Shown: positions 38,401 to 50,080 of the stretch, in pieces
Position numbering within the stretch: the first letter of the stretch is position 1
Layout: each line of letters begins with the position of its first letter
NCBI GenBank assembly: GCA_022393335.1
Contig: JAJEKB010001194.1
Span: forward strand, 586,007-650,006
Length of the DNA stretch: 64,000 nt
Reading direction: 5' to 3'
Source: Macrotrachela quadricornifera
Taxonomy: Eukaryota; Rotifera; Eurotatoria; Philodinida; Philodinidae
Notes under the pieces: model-generated
What the model saw: only the letters and a program-made list of their open reading frames with translations
What the model was told of the DNA's origin: nothing
Database searches by the model: none
Program-made: the position numbers and the translations under genes

Positions 38401-38589
38401 ATTTCAATATCACTATTATCGTCATCGATAATAATTACAGTACCTTGTTCAGTTTGTTTTTTTCCCTAACAGATGCCGATTTGGTAACGATGTGTTCTTT
38501 TGTTTTTGTCAGACTTACGGGCAGTATAGATGATGTACTCGAACAAGGTTTGTCGAATATTGATGATGAATTTTTGTCATGGTCGAGAT
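35431..38589 (-). CDS. SETDB1: SETDB1-type H3K9 methyltransferase, copy A
   Basis: Six exons found (38589-38519, 38465-38226, 38165-37520, 37032-36402, 36346-35700, 35522-35431), about 774 aa, with the 5' exon carrying the ATG not found. Order: a possible SUMO-interacting motif (TVIIIDDDNSDIE), tandem Tudor region (RVKKFGTQYHNVRIIDKD), MBD-like domain (NPFLLPFECQWSIVDGKPRG, YRTPCHCIFYSLDDIEKYL), pre-SET with its Cys set (CCNCID, KCACF, YECNSKCSCHSKHCSNRLVQ), SET ([23 protein letters not shown], split by a short acidic insert, then GRYFNHSCDPN), and post-SET (CFCGSKNCRGRLL). SETDB1 methylates H3K9 to silence transposons. The C-terminal SET core reads ELTWHYNCE instead of the usual ELTWDYNYE. 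The donor at 37519 is one of several choices, picked by phase. Confidence 0.9.
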
Positions 38590-39924
38590 CTAGTAAAAGA
38601 AATAACAGAAAAAAAATAAAATAAATATAATTTTCATTTAAATAGCGCTTTAATTGATTAAAATAATGTTCAAAAATATTATATTATTAGATTAATTATA
38701 GAATGTGTTAGACGTTTTTAATATTCATCATTTTTGTATACAATATGAGTATAGCTTCTGAATATTTTCTTAATCATTCAAATGAAATGTTACATAGTTT
38801 TAATTAAATGAAGTACTATGATCTATTAAAATTTCAAAAGCTTTACTTCTATTGTACATATAAATGATAGATTTTTAAATAATTTCAAAATTTTAATATA
38901 TTTTTCAAATAAAAGTTTTCAAACTACAATTATTCTTAGTAAGCTTATCATCAATATAAATAACAAGACAGAATCGTTAGTTATCATGCAATTAGATCGT
39001 GCAGCGAATATTTTATAATATAAAATATAATAATAATAATCAAATTATTTATAAAAATTATATTAAAATCTTGTATTTTCAAACGTGCAAAATTAATAAT
39101 AATTATTATCATTTGTTTTTTTGATAATAATTAATAGCATTGTATTCTATTTCTCATAGCATTTGCACAAATTGATTTTACTTGTAAGTGCCATGCTCGC
39201 TTACGAAAGATGTTGATAGAAGAGAGTTTAATAATAAATCGAAAATAAAGAACATATGTTTTTTTAATTGTTTATTAAAAGCAAATTTAGAGAATTTTTG
39301 CAGCAAACTAGAATTTGCTGTATTACCTTGTGAAAATAACTATAACAATTTCTTTTATCTCTCTATTTGTTTTTAATGAACAACTCTAACCTTTGATACT
39401 TTTAACCATTTTATCGAGTAAATTACTGTTTTCTTTGTTTTGCTATAATATAAAATATACATTATATAAATAATATCAAAAATTAGCTAGAACAAAAATC
39501 ATATACTTGTTCGAAGAACATATTCATGTTCTTAAACAACATATAACAAAGATAACACCAATTTAAAGTAGTACTTTTGTATCTAAAAAAAGTATTTAAT
39601 ATTATGTTGAATATTTTTGTAAGAAAAGAAAGAATATTTATATAATTTAATTTGTATCCTTTCTTTTTCATTTTAATAATAAACAACAAAATGTTTTATG
39701 AAAGAAATATGGATAACTAACAAACAAAAAGAAAAAAAAAGGAAAATGTTCATTAAATACAAAAAAAGAAAAAAAAAAGGAAAAAGTTTAGATACTCTTG
39801 ACAAAATGAGAAAAATCTATCACGATTAATAACTTGAACAAATAAAATATCTGAGAATTGTTCTATTAAACAAAGAGAAAATTTTTCTAATTATATCCGA
39901 ACAAAAAAAAAACATCAACTTCAA
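38590..39924. other. Spacer between the two SETDB1 copies
   Basis: About 1.3 kb of AT-rich DNA. It should contain the missing 5' exon and promoter of copy A, since the first exon found for A starts mid-codon at an acceptor. No convincing ATG exon was identified. Confidence 0.4.
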
Positions 39925-42900
39925 TCACAATAAACGACCACGACAATCTGGTGCCAGACATTGACAATCAATTCGAACACCAGGCATACAGCCTACTGTA
40001 TAATTGTAATCCCAACAAATTTCTATATATATATAGAAATGATGAGAATTAATTTTTAAAAATAAAAAATAAAAAGAATTTACCTTCACCAGCTCGAATA
40101 TTTCGACATGCAAAAAGTGCAATAACAGGAAATCGAGGATCATGTGAATTAATAAATACCTATCAAAACGGGAAAAAAAAAGTTTATTACATTTTGATAT
40201 AATAAAAATTATAAAAGAAAACTTAATCATAATTACATTTTGAATATGCACATTTGGTTTACATGAATGATTATAAAATCGACTAATTGAACCATAATGT
40301 TTAGCATCAAGAATAAAACATGAATCATCATCTTCTTCATCATTATCATCATCTTCATATTCAGTTTGACTATCAGTGGATAAACGAACACAACATTTTA
40401 CTGGCACTCGATTGTTTTCTAGAATTTAATATGTAAAAAATTCAATTTTTATTTGTTATTATTAATTAAAAAAATTCATAAATGAGATTTTGTTGATTTC
40501 GAAGAGAAAAACAAGGATTAAATGAAAAAATAATTCCTTCTTGAAATTTGAGAAAAGTACATTTTTCATATCTTTCCTTTTATCGTATTTGCTATGTCAA
40601 AAATGTTAAAATAGATAAATTGTTATATTACAGATATTTTTCAAAGTAGACATGTAGAATATAAGGAATTTCCTATCTTTTCTTTCTTCATTCTAGGCAA
40701 GAGTAACTTTCATAGTTTCCAATTAAGCAGTAACTTGTACGCTAATGCTTAATAAGTAAGATGATTATAGACTAAAGAGAAAAGTGAAGTAGTAACATCT
40801 TACTGAACGATATACCTATAATATTGGAATATTAACATGTGCTGTAAGATGTTAAAAAAAAAGAAGTCGACAAGAACTTTGTAATTCATGATCATCATCA
40901 TAGTCACGACGATAGCCATAATGATAACTGAGATTTAACCATAAAGATTCACGATCACTAACATGGCCATGCATCGTATGTTCTTTCTACTTTACATTTT
41001 GTTTCTAGGACTTAACAGAAGCTTGTTATTGGATATTAATTCGTTCTTTGATAATATTTTATAATTTTATAATTGAACTGTTCATTAGTAATCTGATCAA
41101 ATAGATTTTATTATAAAGTACAAAAATATCTATCTTCTAATCTTTTATTCTTCCGAATATTCTTGTCATTTTTATCCATAAAATCGATCTACGTAACCTT
41201 CATCGATAATACACGTAATTTATGAAAAGCGATCATGATAAACGTAAATAATTTTTTGTGATTCATCATTACGTCTGTGACCTTGAGCAAAAGCTTTAGT
41301 CAGTTTGAACACTAACTGAAAATACTATCGATGTACTAACCTTATTGTTATAGGTACATTGTACTAAAAGAAGAAGGATTTCGCTTATATCATTCTTTCT
41401 TTAATTAACTTCTAATTTACAGAAAAAAACGCATAAATCTATCTGTAATATATCCAATAAAAATTATTATTACTATAAATAAAATAACATAATGAGCATT
41501 CTTACCATCTAATATTTTAACATTGTTAGAACTATTTTTCATTGCTTGTTTGTGTTTTCTATTATCGACTGTACATAAATGACTTTTATGGTCCAATATA
41601 GCCAAATATTTAAAATCACGTTTAGTTGCCATTTCTTCCGTTATTAATTCTCCAACATAAGCATTAATAAAACTTTCAAAAAAAGTAAAAAGATAGATGT
41701 TTTATATATTTTTTTGTTTTTTTTTATTTATACAATCTTCTTATTTGTTTACCTTCCATATGGTATATCATGAAGACAACGTAATGCCCAACCTTTTGTA
41801 TTCGTATGAAATAATTGTAATTGTTGATATAAACTATTTTGTACAAGACGATTTGTACACTGTTTTGTATGACATAAACATTTTGAATTACATTCATATA
41901 TTCCACTCCATACTGGTACTTTTAAACGTTGATAAATATATCCAAAACGTGAAATCATTTGTTCATCAGAAAAATTTTGTCGTTGCCATTGTAATATTTG
42001 TTCATTTTCATTTAATTTTGCTTGTTCAAATGTTTTAAGCCAACATGGACATTTTATTCGATCACGACAACTTTAAAAAAAATAAAAAAATAAAAATACA
42101 CAATTTTAATTAATATTAAAACTTACTTATCTGTACATGAACAACATGTCATTGTTGTTGTATCATTTATAAATATTAATTTTGAACGAGTTTCTGTTCC
42201 ATAGATAAATGATTCAGGAAGATTATAATTATTTTCATTATAAACAGATATTTTAACATATTCTTTTCCTTGTGCAATATCTTCATCAAGAATATATTTT
42301 AAATTATATTTGATACATGATTTAAGATGTGTTAAACGATCATCATTAAAAAATTTTATTGTTAATTTAGAATTTGTTTCTAATAAATATTTTTCAATTT
42401 CATCTAATGTTAAAAATGATCGACCACATGGTGAACGATATAAATACTTTGCACGAGATGATATTGTTTTATGTGTAGATGGTTTTTTAATAAATCGACC
42501 GCTTGCATGACGATTAATATGAAAATATTTCCAACCACATCTGATATATATATATATACTAAAGTCTATAAAAATAAATAAATTTAAAAATTACATACAA
42601 AAATGGTAATGTATATGGATTTTGTGTGATGCAATTTGGATTAAAACTCTCTTCAACAGTTACAACACATTGTGATGAACATTGATGAGAATTATAAGAA
42701 GTGGAGTAATGAGATGAACGTAATAATGATGGTGATGATGAGCGAGAAGCTAAAATATAAATATCTATTATTATATATATTCAAATTATGAATCGTTATT
42801 AAGAGATGATATTATTCAATTCAAATTTATTTTATAAATATTTTACTTTTCTCACTAATATAGATTAGTCAGATAATTCTAATAGCGATTTATATTATAA

Positions 42901-44257
42901 AACAAATTGTGATTTTATTTGATGATTATTTATATTTAAAGATATAAATCAATGAACTTTAATAATTTAAACAAGATACTAAACTATAATGAATATAGTT
43001 CAGTGCTTCGAATTTTTCTTAGCTTATTATTATATGACATTGCGGAATGTATTTTATAATACTATAACAGAAACATATTTAACGATCTAAGAATTTCAAA
43101 AAAAAAAGAAATATGTATACTAATCTCAATATATCATTAATCATAAAATTAACATAACAATATTAGATTCTTTCAATTTGAATAATAATAATTCTAAACA
43201 TACTTGTTGATATTTCGTCATGTTTTCGTTTATTTTGTAAAATAATAGGACTTGCTAGTTCTATTGGTGACATAATTATTTCATCAATAAATACCGATTG
43301 TTGATGCATCCATATTTCTGTTTGAGCTTGTCTTTCATAAAATTTTAATTTTATTATTGAAAAATCCATATCAATTATTTGTGCATTATGATATTTATTA
43401 TCAAATTTTTTGACTCGAACATAATTATGAATTTGATATTGTTTTTGATTAAGATTTTTTTTAAAAAGTAATTCTTCAAAATTTTCTCGAATTAATTTTG
43501 ATTCAATTGAACGAGAATTTTGTTCAAAATCTTGACAAAGACATGGATATATACGATCATTTATTGTTGTATAAATAGCAGTACCATCATCAAATAAAAT
43601 TAAATGACGTAAATTATTATTTATCGAAGGAATTTCACATATAAAACCTAATAAAAATTTTGTTGTTGGTGATGATATATACATAATTCGACTTTGTTGT
43701 GGAATTATTGTTTCTTGAAGATTACAAGGATTTGATAAATATAAATGTCGTTTTGGTATTGAATATAAATAATTTAAATGTGAAATCTAATCAAGAAAGA
43801 TAAAATTTTTTCAGAACAAGAAAAAATATATTAAATAGAATTTTACAGTAATACGTTGTTGTTTTTCAAGATTAATAACAGGTGTAAGAAGATGAACATT
43901 TATTGTTCGATTTTCATAAATCAATAAAAGATTTGTTTGTTTTGGTAAACTATTTGGTAATATACTCATGAATGGTATACAAATAATTGACTAAGATAGA
44001 AAAACATGAATAAATATATTTGTAGTTTTTTGTATTACTAACATTGTTAAGTGTTGATGTTGAGATATCTGATTCAACGATTAAACAATCACTATGTGAA
44101 CTTTCTGCATCATCATCATCATCATCAGTTTGTTTTCTTGAAACAAATTCCAAATTTTCTTTATTGTGCTTAATGAAAAATACAAAGATTTCGTTATATT
44201 GCTTTTTATACGTATACATACTTCATTATGTCCGAAAGTTGCTATCGTTGGAAGCAT
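39925..44257 (-). CDS. SETDB1: SETDB1-type H3K9 methyltransferase, copy B
   Basis: Eleven phase-consistent exons (44257-44222, 44168-44043, 43990-43847, 43786-43204, 42749-42599, 42540-42127, 42070-41753, 41672-41506, 40418-40237, 40159-40084, 40022-39925) give about 764 aa. Same order as copy A: acidic stretch and SIM-like SDCLIVESDIS, Tudor region (RVKKFDNKYHNAQIIDMDFS), MBD-like domain (YLYRSPCGRSFLTLDEIEKYL), pre-SET (CCSCTD, KCPCW, YECNSKCLCHTKQCTNRLVQ), SET (GWALRCLHDIPYGSFINAYVGELI, acidic insert, SRFYNHSCKPN), EICWDYNYT and post-SET CQCLAPDCRGRLL. All catalytic and zinc residues look intact. The intron inside the SET insert (40419-41505) is about 1.1 kb. The ATG at 44257 lies 25 bp behind an acceptor AG. 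Confidence 0.93.
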
Positions 44258-44281
44258 ATCTATCGACGAAATAAACGTTAT

Positions 44282-44283
44282 CT
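44282..44283 (-). other. Predicted trans-splice acceptor for SETDB1-B
   Basis: CATCACAG on the minus strand, 25 nt before the chosen ATG, with no recognisable coding exon in the 385 bp up to the neighbouring CCCH gene. A spliced-leader site, or the end of a 5' UTR intron. Confidence 0.35.
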
Positions 44284-44667
44284 GTGATGAAAATGAGTTA
44301 AAAATAAAGAAAATGAAAAAAAAAATTGATTATATGATGATAAATCAAAAGGATAAAAGTAATATATGATTCATTTTGATATAAAATATGGATATCTATC
44401 TTGGCCTTCTTTTCACATATATTCTTTAAGCTTTGTGTTTTCGTTCTCTTTCGTCTAAGAGAAAAAAATAAACGCTCACGTTTTTTATTTTAGAATTAGT
44501 AGTGAATGAGCTAATCAACTTGGACAATATAGAGTATATATATAATACATAATGACGATAAATACGAAAATGTATGCAAAAGAATTTGATAACAAAAATG
44601 TTTATTGAATATGAACATATTGAAATTAAATTCAACACAATTAGAAAATGAAAATTAGAATAAGTTC

Positions 44668-45930
44668 TTACAACCGTCGTTCCCATTCACGAGCTGATCG
44701 AATACATGCTTCTGAAATAGAACAGAATAAATTGTAACAAAACAAAAAAGAAACTAAATATCTTTACATACCATCATGTAAATATGAACATTTATCACCA
44801 AGACGGCAAGTACCTCGAACAGCATATTTACATGGAATAATGCGTGTTTGAATATTATTGTTTGTTATTGATAGTTGCTGTTTATTCAAATTAATAATTG
44901 TTGGAATAGGAGGTGATGGATATTCAGTATAAATTCGTGCACTATCATAGCATGAAACACTATCAAAATTTTCATTAGCCATATCATTTTCAACCGGTAT
45001 CTTTGTAACATCAATATCATTGTTAACCATTGACTAATATAGCAAAAAAGTATAAATATATAAAAAAAGATTCTAATAATTAGTACGTACAGGATCGAAA
45101 AGATAAGAAGAAGGAGTAGATGCTTCAGTCAAAGATGATTTCGAACGACGTTTATTCATTAACTAAAATAAATAGAATGAATATAGATTAATTATTATCA
45201 TAAGATTTTGATGCCATTTAATTAGTTTAAAATAGACATATCTAAATGTATTGTTGCCGTAATAGAATAAATAATTAGAAGTTATCTCAATGATAATTGA
45301 ATTTCTAATATTCATCTATCTAATAAGCTAAATATTTTAGACAACTAACTCGTTTCATACTTGATTGAGAAGATCACAACTATGATTGAGTGTACCAACT
45401 AAATCTATATATAAACAAAGAATGAATAGACCATTTTTGTCTTACATTAAACACAACAGACTTCGAATTTTATCAATATCTTTTGCTACATTATGAAGTT
45501 TTCCAGCTGTCAAATGCAGATTATCTAAGAGATGATGTTTCTATATATAGATTTTCATGGTTTTATTTTTATAAAATATATATATATATATTATTTTACC
45601 TGAGATTGAAGAGATTTGCTAATAATTCGAAATCGATAAAGCTGTTCATTATTTTCCATGAGATTAAATATTTGTGTATTATCATCGACTGAACAATATT
45701 CATTTAATGTTTTATCATACATTTGTAATGTATATGTAGAGTTCTGATCGATTTTAATACCAAAATGATTATTGATTAAATGAAGAATTGTCGAAATTGA
45801 TATTTGACGATCAGTTAATTTAAATTGTTGACGTCGTGCACCAAATTCAATAATAATCCGTTTTGTTTCATTCTGAATGAAGAAATAATAAAAATAATAT
45901 CGAGAAAATAGAACATCAAAAATATACCAT
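44668..45930 (-). CDS. Beta-grasp-like plus CCCH zinc-finger protein, copy 2
   Basis: Seven exons (45930-45928, 45872-45600, 45540-45453, 45404-45361, 45162-45091, 45033-44772, 44711-44668), all phase-consistent, give about 261 aa. The first coding exon holds only the ATG. Residues about 5-85 alternate beta-like and helical segments (KRIIIEFGARRQQFKL, TILHLINNHFGIKI, STYTLQMYDKTLNEY) and suggest a ubiquitin/beta-grasp fold. A helical segment (AGKLHNVAKDIDKIRS) and a Ser/Pro linker follow. The C-terminal finger CKYAVRGTCRLGDKCSYLH fits C-X7-C-X5-C-X3-H, an RNA-binding CCCH type. I do not recognise the family. It lies 411 bp upstream of SETDB1-B on the same strand and is a clear paralogue of the next gene. 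Confidence 0.72.
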
Positions 45931-47340
45931 AATTTTAATCTGAAATAAGACAGTTTTCGAATGAGAGATATTTATGGGTCAATAAATGGCAATATTCAAG
46001 TTATTGAATCAACATTAGAATATATAAATTTCACACTATTTATTTATCTTTGATGTGTTTGGAATATTCTACTATATTTCCTAATAGAATAAGGATATTC
46101 ATATGCTTAAACAAGCATATCTAATAAGATTATTTTCGGAGAATAATTGTTTACACTTATAAGAATTTAAATTAAAAGATAACAATGTAATAAAAAAAAA
46201 AGCTTCTATTTATGCTCTACTAAAAAAAATATCTATACTCAAAAGAATTATGCGTTAAAAAATAGTCTGCGATTCAGTCATAAAAATTTCATTGTAAATA
46301 TTATTCAATATCAGTAAATACATCAAGTGTGCTATATACATTCATTGAATAATAAAAAATATACTAAATAAATAGAGCAAAAGTCATAATCAATATCGAT
46401 ATATTTGAAATATGGATCAATTTTCATATGTCGATACTAATTGAGAAATGTTTTGAGACGATGTCATAGCTTTATTAAAATCTATAAATAAAGTATAATG
46501 AATATATGTCTAAATCATCTTAGTTTGTTAAACAATATAATCGGCAACTAGTTTAACATCTAAAAATATACTTAGCAAAAGTTATTAACAAATATAAAAA
46601 TTTTTCTTCGAAGGATTTTATTAAATATTAACATTAACTACCATTAAGAGTTTAACAGAGCATTTTTTTTACAAGGCAATAACATAAATTTTATGTTAAT
46701 TTTAGAAAAGTTTTGTAAGAACATCTTATATTAGTTTCATATAAAACTGTAGCAATCTCAAAAATAAAACTAATTTCAAAAGTGTGATGCATAGCCTTAA
46801 AAATATATTTAACAACACGATTTTAATTTTGAAGACAATTCATAAGTTTCATACTAGCTTGAATATTCCTATAATGATTATGATTCGATATTTGATTAGA
46901 CATGTTAAAATATTCTACAGTTATGGTGATATTCTTCAGAAATATTATTTATCAAAATTTTCTAAAACTAATCTAAATTGAGACAAACATATTACAATAA
47001 TAACCAGAACTTTTTTATTCAAGGTAAAAAGAAAAAAAATTTCGTTTCCGTTCTATCAACATACATAGTTCAATTGAAAGTAAAAAAAAAAGCGGGACCA
47101 GTAACATTAGCATCGATACTAATAAACAGAAACAGTACAAGCCATACTTCAAATATAGAAAGCATAACTGCACATGCAATAGACATTTATAAAAAAAAAA
47201 AAGAATGTGCCGAATCAAACTAACACGCACAAATGATGGATATACAATTAGTAGTAGACAAGATAAGAGCATATAATAAAAGAATTAAATAAAAAAAGAC
47301 GGTTAAACAACATGAATAAATCGACATTGACTTCCTAAAT
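45931..47340. other. Spacer between the CCCH paralogues
   Basis: About 1.4 kb of AT-rich DNA. A minus ORF at 47,015-47,272 is Leu/Phe/Cys-rich and has no finger pattern with the right spacing. No supported exon. Confidence 0.4.
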
Positions 47341-48707
47341 TTAAAATAGACAACAATACTTAATGATTAGTTTTATTTTTAATGATTTACCTCGTCTAAA
47401 AACAAATGAAAAAAAAAACTTATCAGTAAGAGTTATTTATAGTTTATTTTTGATACACTTACTTGCAATTTCCACCAGCAGCATATTTGCATGGAACTAA
47501 AATTAATCAAGAGAATTATAAATGATAAATTTAAAATATTCTGAACATACTATTCTTTTTCTTTTCTGGTGGTAATGGTGCTTTATTTGGATTAATAGAT
47601 TTTTTTAAACGAGGTTTGTCATTAAATTGATCTTTATTATAATTTAATTGATATTTGACTTTATTACTATTCCAATAAGGACGAGAACAAGATGAATGAT
47701 TATGCCAATCAAGTTTGGTATTGCTATTAATTACTATTGGTTTTGGTTCATTAATAATTGTTACATCTTCACGACATTCAAGATAAATACTTTCATTTTC
47801 ATAATCACTATGAGCAGATTCAAATATTGATACGCTTCCAACATCATGATCAATGCCTTCATCAGTACTTTGAGAATCTCGTGGAGATGTATTTAATTGT
47901 TTTTGATTAATTATTAATTGATGATTTGATAAAGGTGTAAAACCAGGTGGAACAATTAAATTTTGATTAGAATGATGTATACGATTTTCATTTAATAAAA
48001 CATTTGATGAATCTCTTAATGATTTATGCAAATAGATTGAATGATTATCTTCATTAATAAGTGTCTTAAATTAATAAAAAAAAATAAATAAACAATGAAA
48101 AGAGATATTTTCATTTTTAATTGTCAAGTTTTTTTAAATCTAAAAAGCCTACTTTGATAAGAACTTGATAGTTTTTATGAATAGAATTGATTAAAACTAT
48201 AAAGAAAGTTAAATAATTAAAATTAATTCAATAAAACAAAAGCACTAACAAGCAATTTTCATTATGTCAGTTGAAGCTGCATTCAATCGTAATTTTAATG
48301 AAGTCTAAAAAACGACATTAGTTTCATATTATTACAAATATTTATTTTACTATTTCATCGTCATTATTGATCATAGACGAACAAGATGAACCAAATTGTT
48401 TACTTATGGAATTACTATTTAATTGTATCTTAAAGCGTTGATAATTATCCAACTGAGAAAAATCAAGTTCTGCTGTAGAATCAAGCTGCTTATTTAATAA
48501 TAAAATTTCATATTTTTTCAAATTAAATAAAATTTGAAATGTCTGTGAGAATAATTCTAATAATTCATTTATAGTAAAATAGAATTGTTTTAATTTAAGA
48601 CGTTGTCGTTGTTGACCAAATTCTACAATGATTATCGGTAAATCCTAATTTACAATAAAACTACATGTAAAAAAAACATAAAATAATCTTCTAAACTATC
48701 ATACCAT
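47341..48707 (-). CDS. Beta-grasp-like protein with incomplete CCCH finger, copy 1
   Basis: Seven exons (48707-48705, 48644-48351, 48304-48250, 48196-48153, 48064-47551, 47496-47463, 47395-47341) give about 332 aa. As in copy 2 the first exon is only ATG, the second encodes the beta-grasp-like domain (IIIVEFGQQRQRLKLKQF), and the fourth is exactly 44 nt with the same phase. A longer, polar linker (VPPGFTPLSNHQLIINQKQL, then PNKAPLPPEKKKN) precedes the finger. The finger starts well (IPCKYAAGGNCKRG) but then runs into KSLKIKLIIKYCCLF and a stop, so the third Cys and the His are missing in this model. A 5-nt micro-exon leading to another 3' exon cannot be excluded. Function unknown. Confidence 0.65.
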
Positions 48708-49004
48708 ATCGTTGTCTTTACATAGACATCGTTCTCATCTAAAAAGTATATGTATATATATATATATATATGCATATATAAATATCCAATGATTGATGAA
48801 CTATTTGTTTCGTTTTTTTTCGTTCATCGAAAAGCCTTTTTCGTTACGGTAGCAATGATTGAAATATTTCAAACAGCCAATCAATATTTGGCGATATATA
48901 ATATATTAGAAACAACAACAAAAATAATAATAAATACATCAATCGCGAACAAATTACAACGATTTACAATTAAGATGCTTATCGCCAAAGAAAAAAATTC
49001 TTTA

Positions 49005-49455
49005 TTATTTCTGTCGATTTCTTCCTTTTGACATATGTACAGAGGTCGCCATTGGCATAGATTTATAAAGACGAGATGATCTTTGAAAAGTTGATTGAGG
49101 TTTTTCTATTACTTTTGTCGTTTCTGTCGATAATGAAGATGTGATTGCAAGAAGACTTTTAAGCATTGATCTTTCAAATTCAAGACGTTTAGGATCATTT
49201 GAAGGTACATTAAGTGAATCAAATTGTCGTGATCGATGTTCATAAACTAAACGTAGTAAAAGTAAACGGTGATCACCTTGTGATACATTTGATTGATTAA
49301 GTAACTTTTCAATCTGTTGAGATAATGTTAGTTCACTTTTCTAATAAATTTAAAAATTAAATTAAAATAAAATAAAAAAAACAGAAAAGAGAAATGTATT
49401 TACTTACATGTGGCTTACGTCGAAAACTTGCTCGTAATTTATCGAATAGATGCAT
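49005..49455 (-). CDS. Small uncharacterised helical protein
   Basis: Two exons (49455-49408 and 49340-49005), phase 0, give 127 aa. It starts MHLFDKLRASFRRKPH, a basic amphipathic segment. A mainly helical region follows (LSQQIEKLLNQSNVSQGDHR, LLLLRLVYEHRSRQFD, RLEFERSMLKSLLAITSS). The tail is basic and Ser-rich, ending KGRNRQK. Codon use and splice sites support a real gene, but I do not recognise the family. It lies 298 bp upstream of the CCCH copy 1 start on the same strand. A TTTCGTCAG acceptor-like site sits about 30 nt before the ATG. Confidence 0.6.
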
Positions 49456-50080
49456 ATTCAAATAAAAGAAATATATAATGACTGACGAAAGATGAAGAAA
49501 AGAAAAAAAGAAAAGATATACAAATGTCTATGTTGTTATTGTCAACCGATAGTATATGTGTATAAGTATGTCATCCCTGGCTAATTGCTACTGATAGATA
49601 TAGAGCTTTTTAACTCAATTTATCTAATCGATGAAACAAACAAGCTCATTTTGATGAAAAGAATTATTCATTAGAATGAAAATATGTGCGAATTCTCTCA
49701 TTATATTGAGAATATAGAATTCATTTATATTATTTCTCATAAATTTTTAAACGTCAAAGCGAATAAATTTATATATGTATAAATACATATATACGATTTA
49801 AATCAATGATGGAACTAAAATTAATCCAATTTTTTATAGTAACTTATAGACAAGATTATTACTTTTTTTTAAAATTTATATCCAATTGAAAAATATACTT
49901 ACCAATGAAAGTATTTTTCATTAATGAATTATTTCGTACATTCATTTTTAATATTTTTAGAAGTACTATTTTATATTGATTATTTTCATATATTTGCTAA
50001 TATAAGATTTTCTAAATTTCAAAAGATTACAAGTTTATCTATCTACAGTAATTATGAGAAATAGAATTTAAAAAAAATAA
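49456..50080. other. Intergenic, no gene seen
   Basis: AT-rich spacer between the small helical gene and LHFPL on the same strand; no supported exon. Confidence 0.45.

Noticed and set aside
38519..38580. ATG at 38580 as start of SETDB1-A
   Set aside because: Its frame ends in phase 2 at the donor, but the next exon (38465) must be entered in phase 0. The other frame through this exon fits, so the true start is further upstream.
48721..49031. 93-codon plus ORF at 48750
   Set aside because: Starts in an ATAT microsatellite and runs antisense to the 3' end of the small helical gene; no coding signal.
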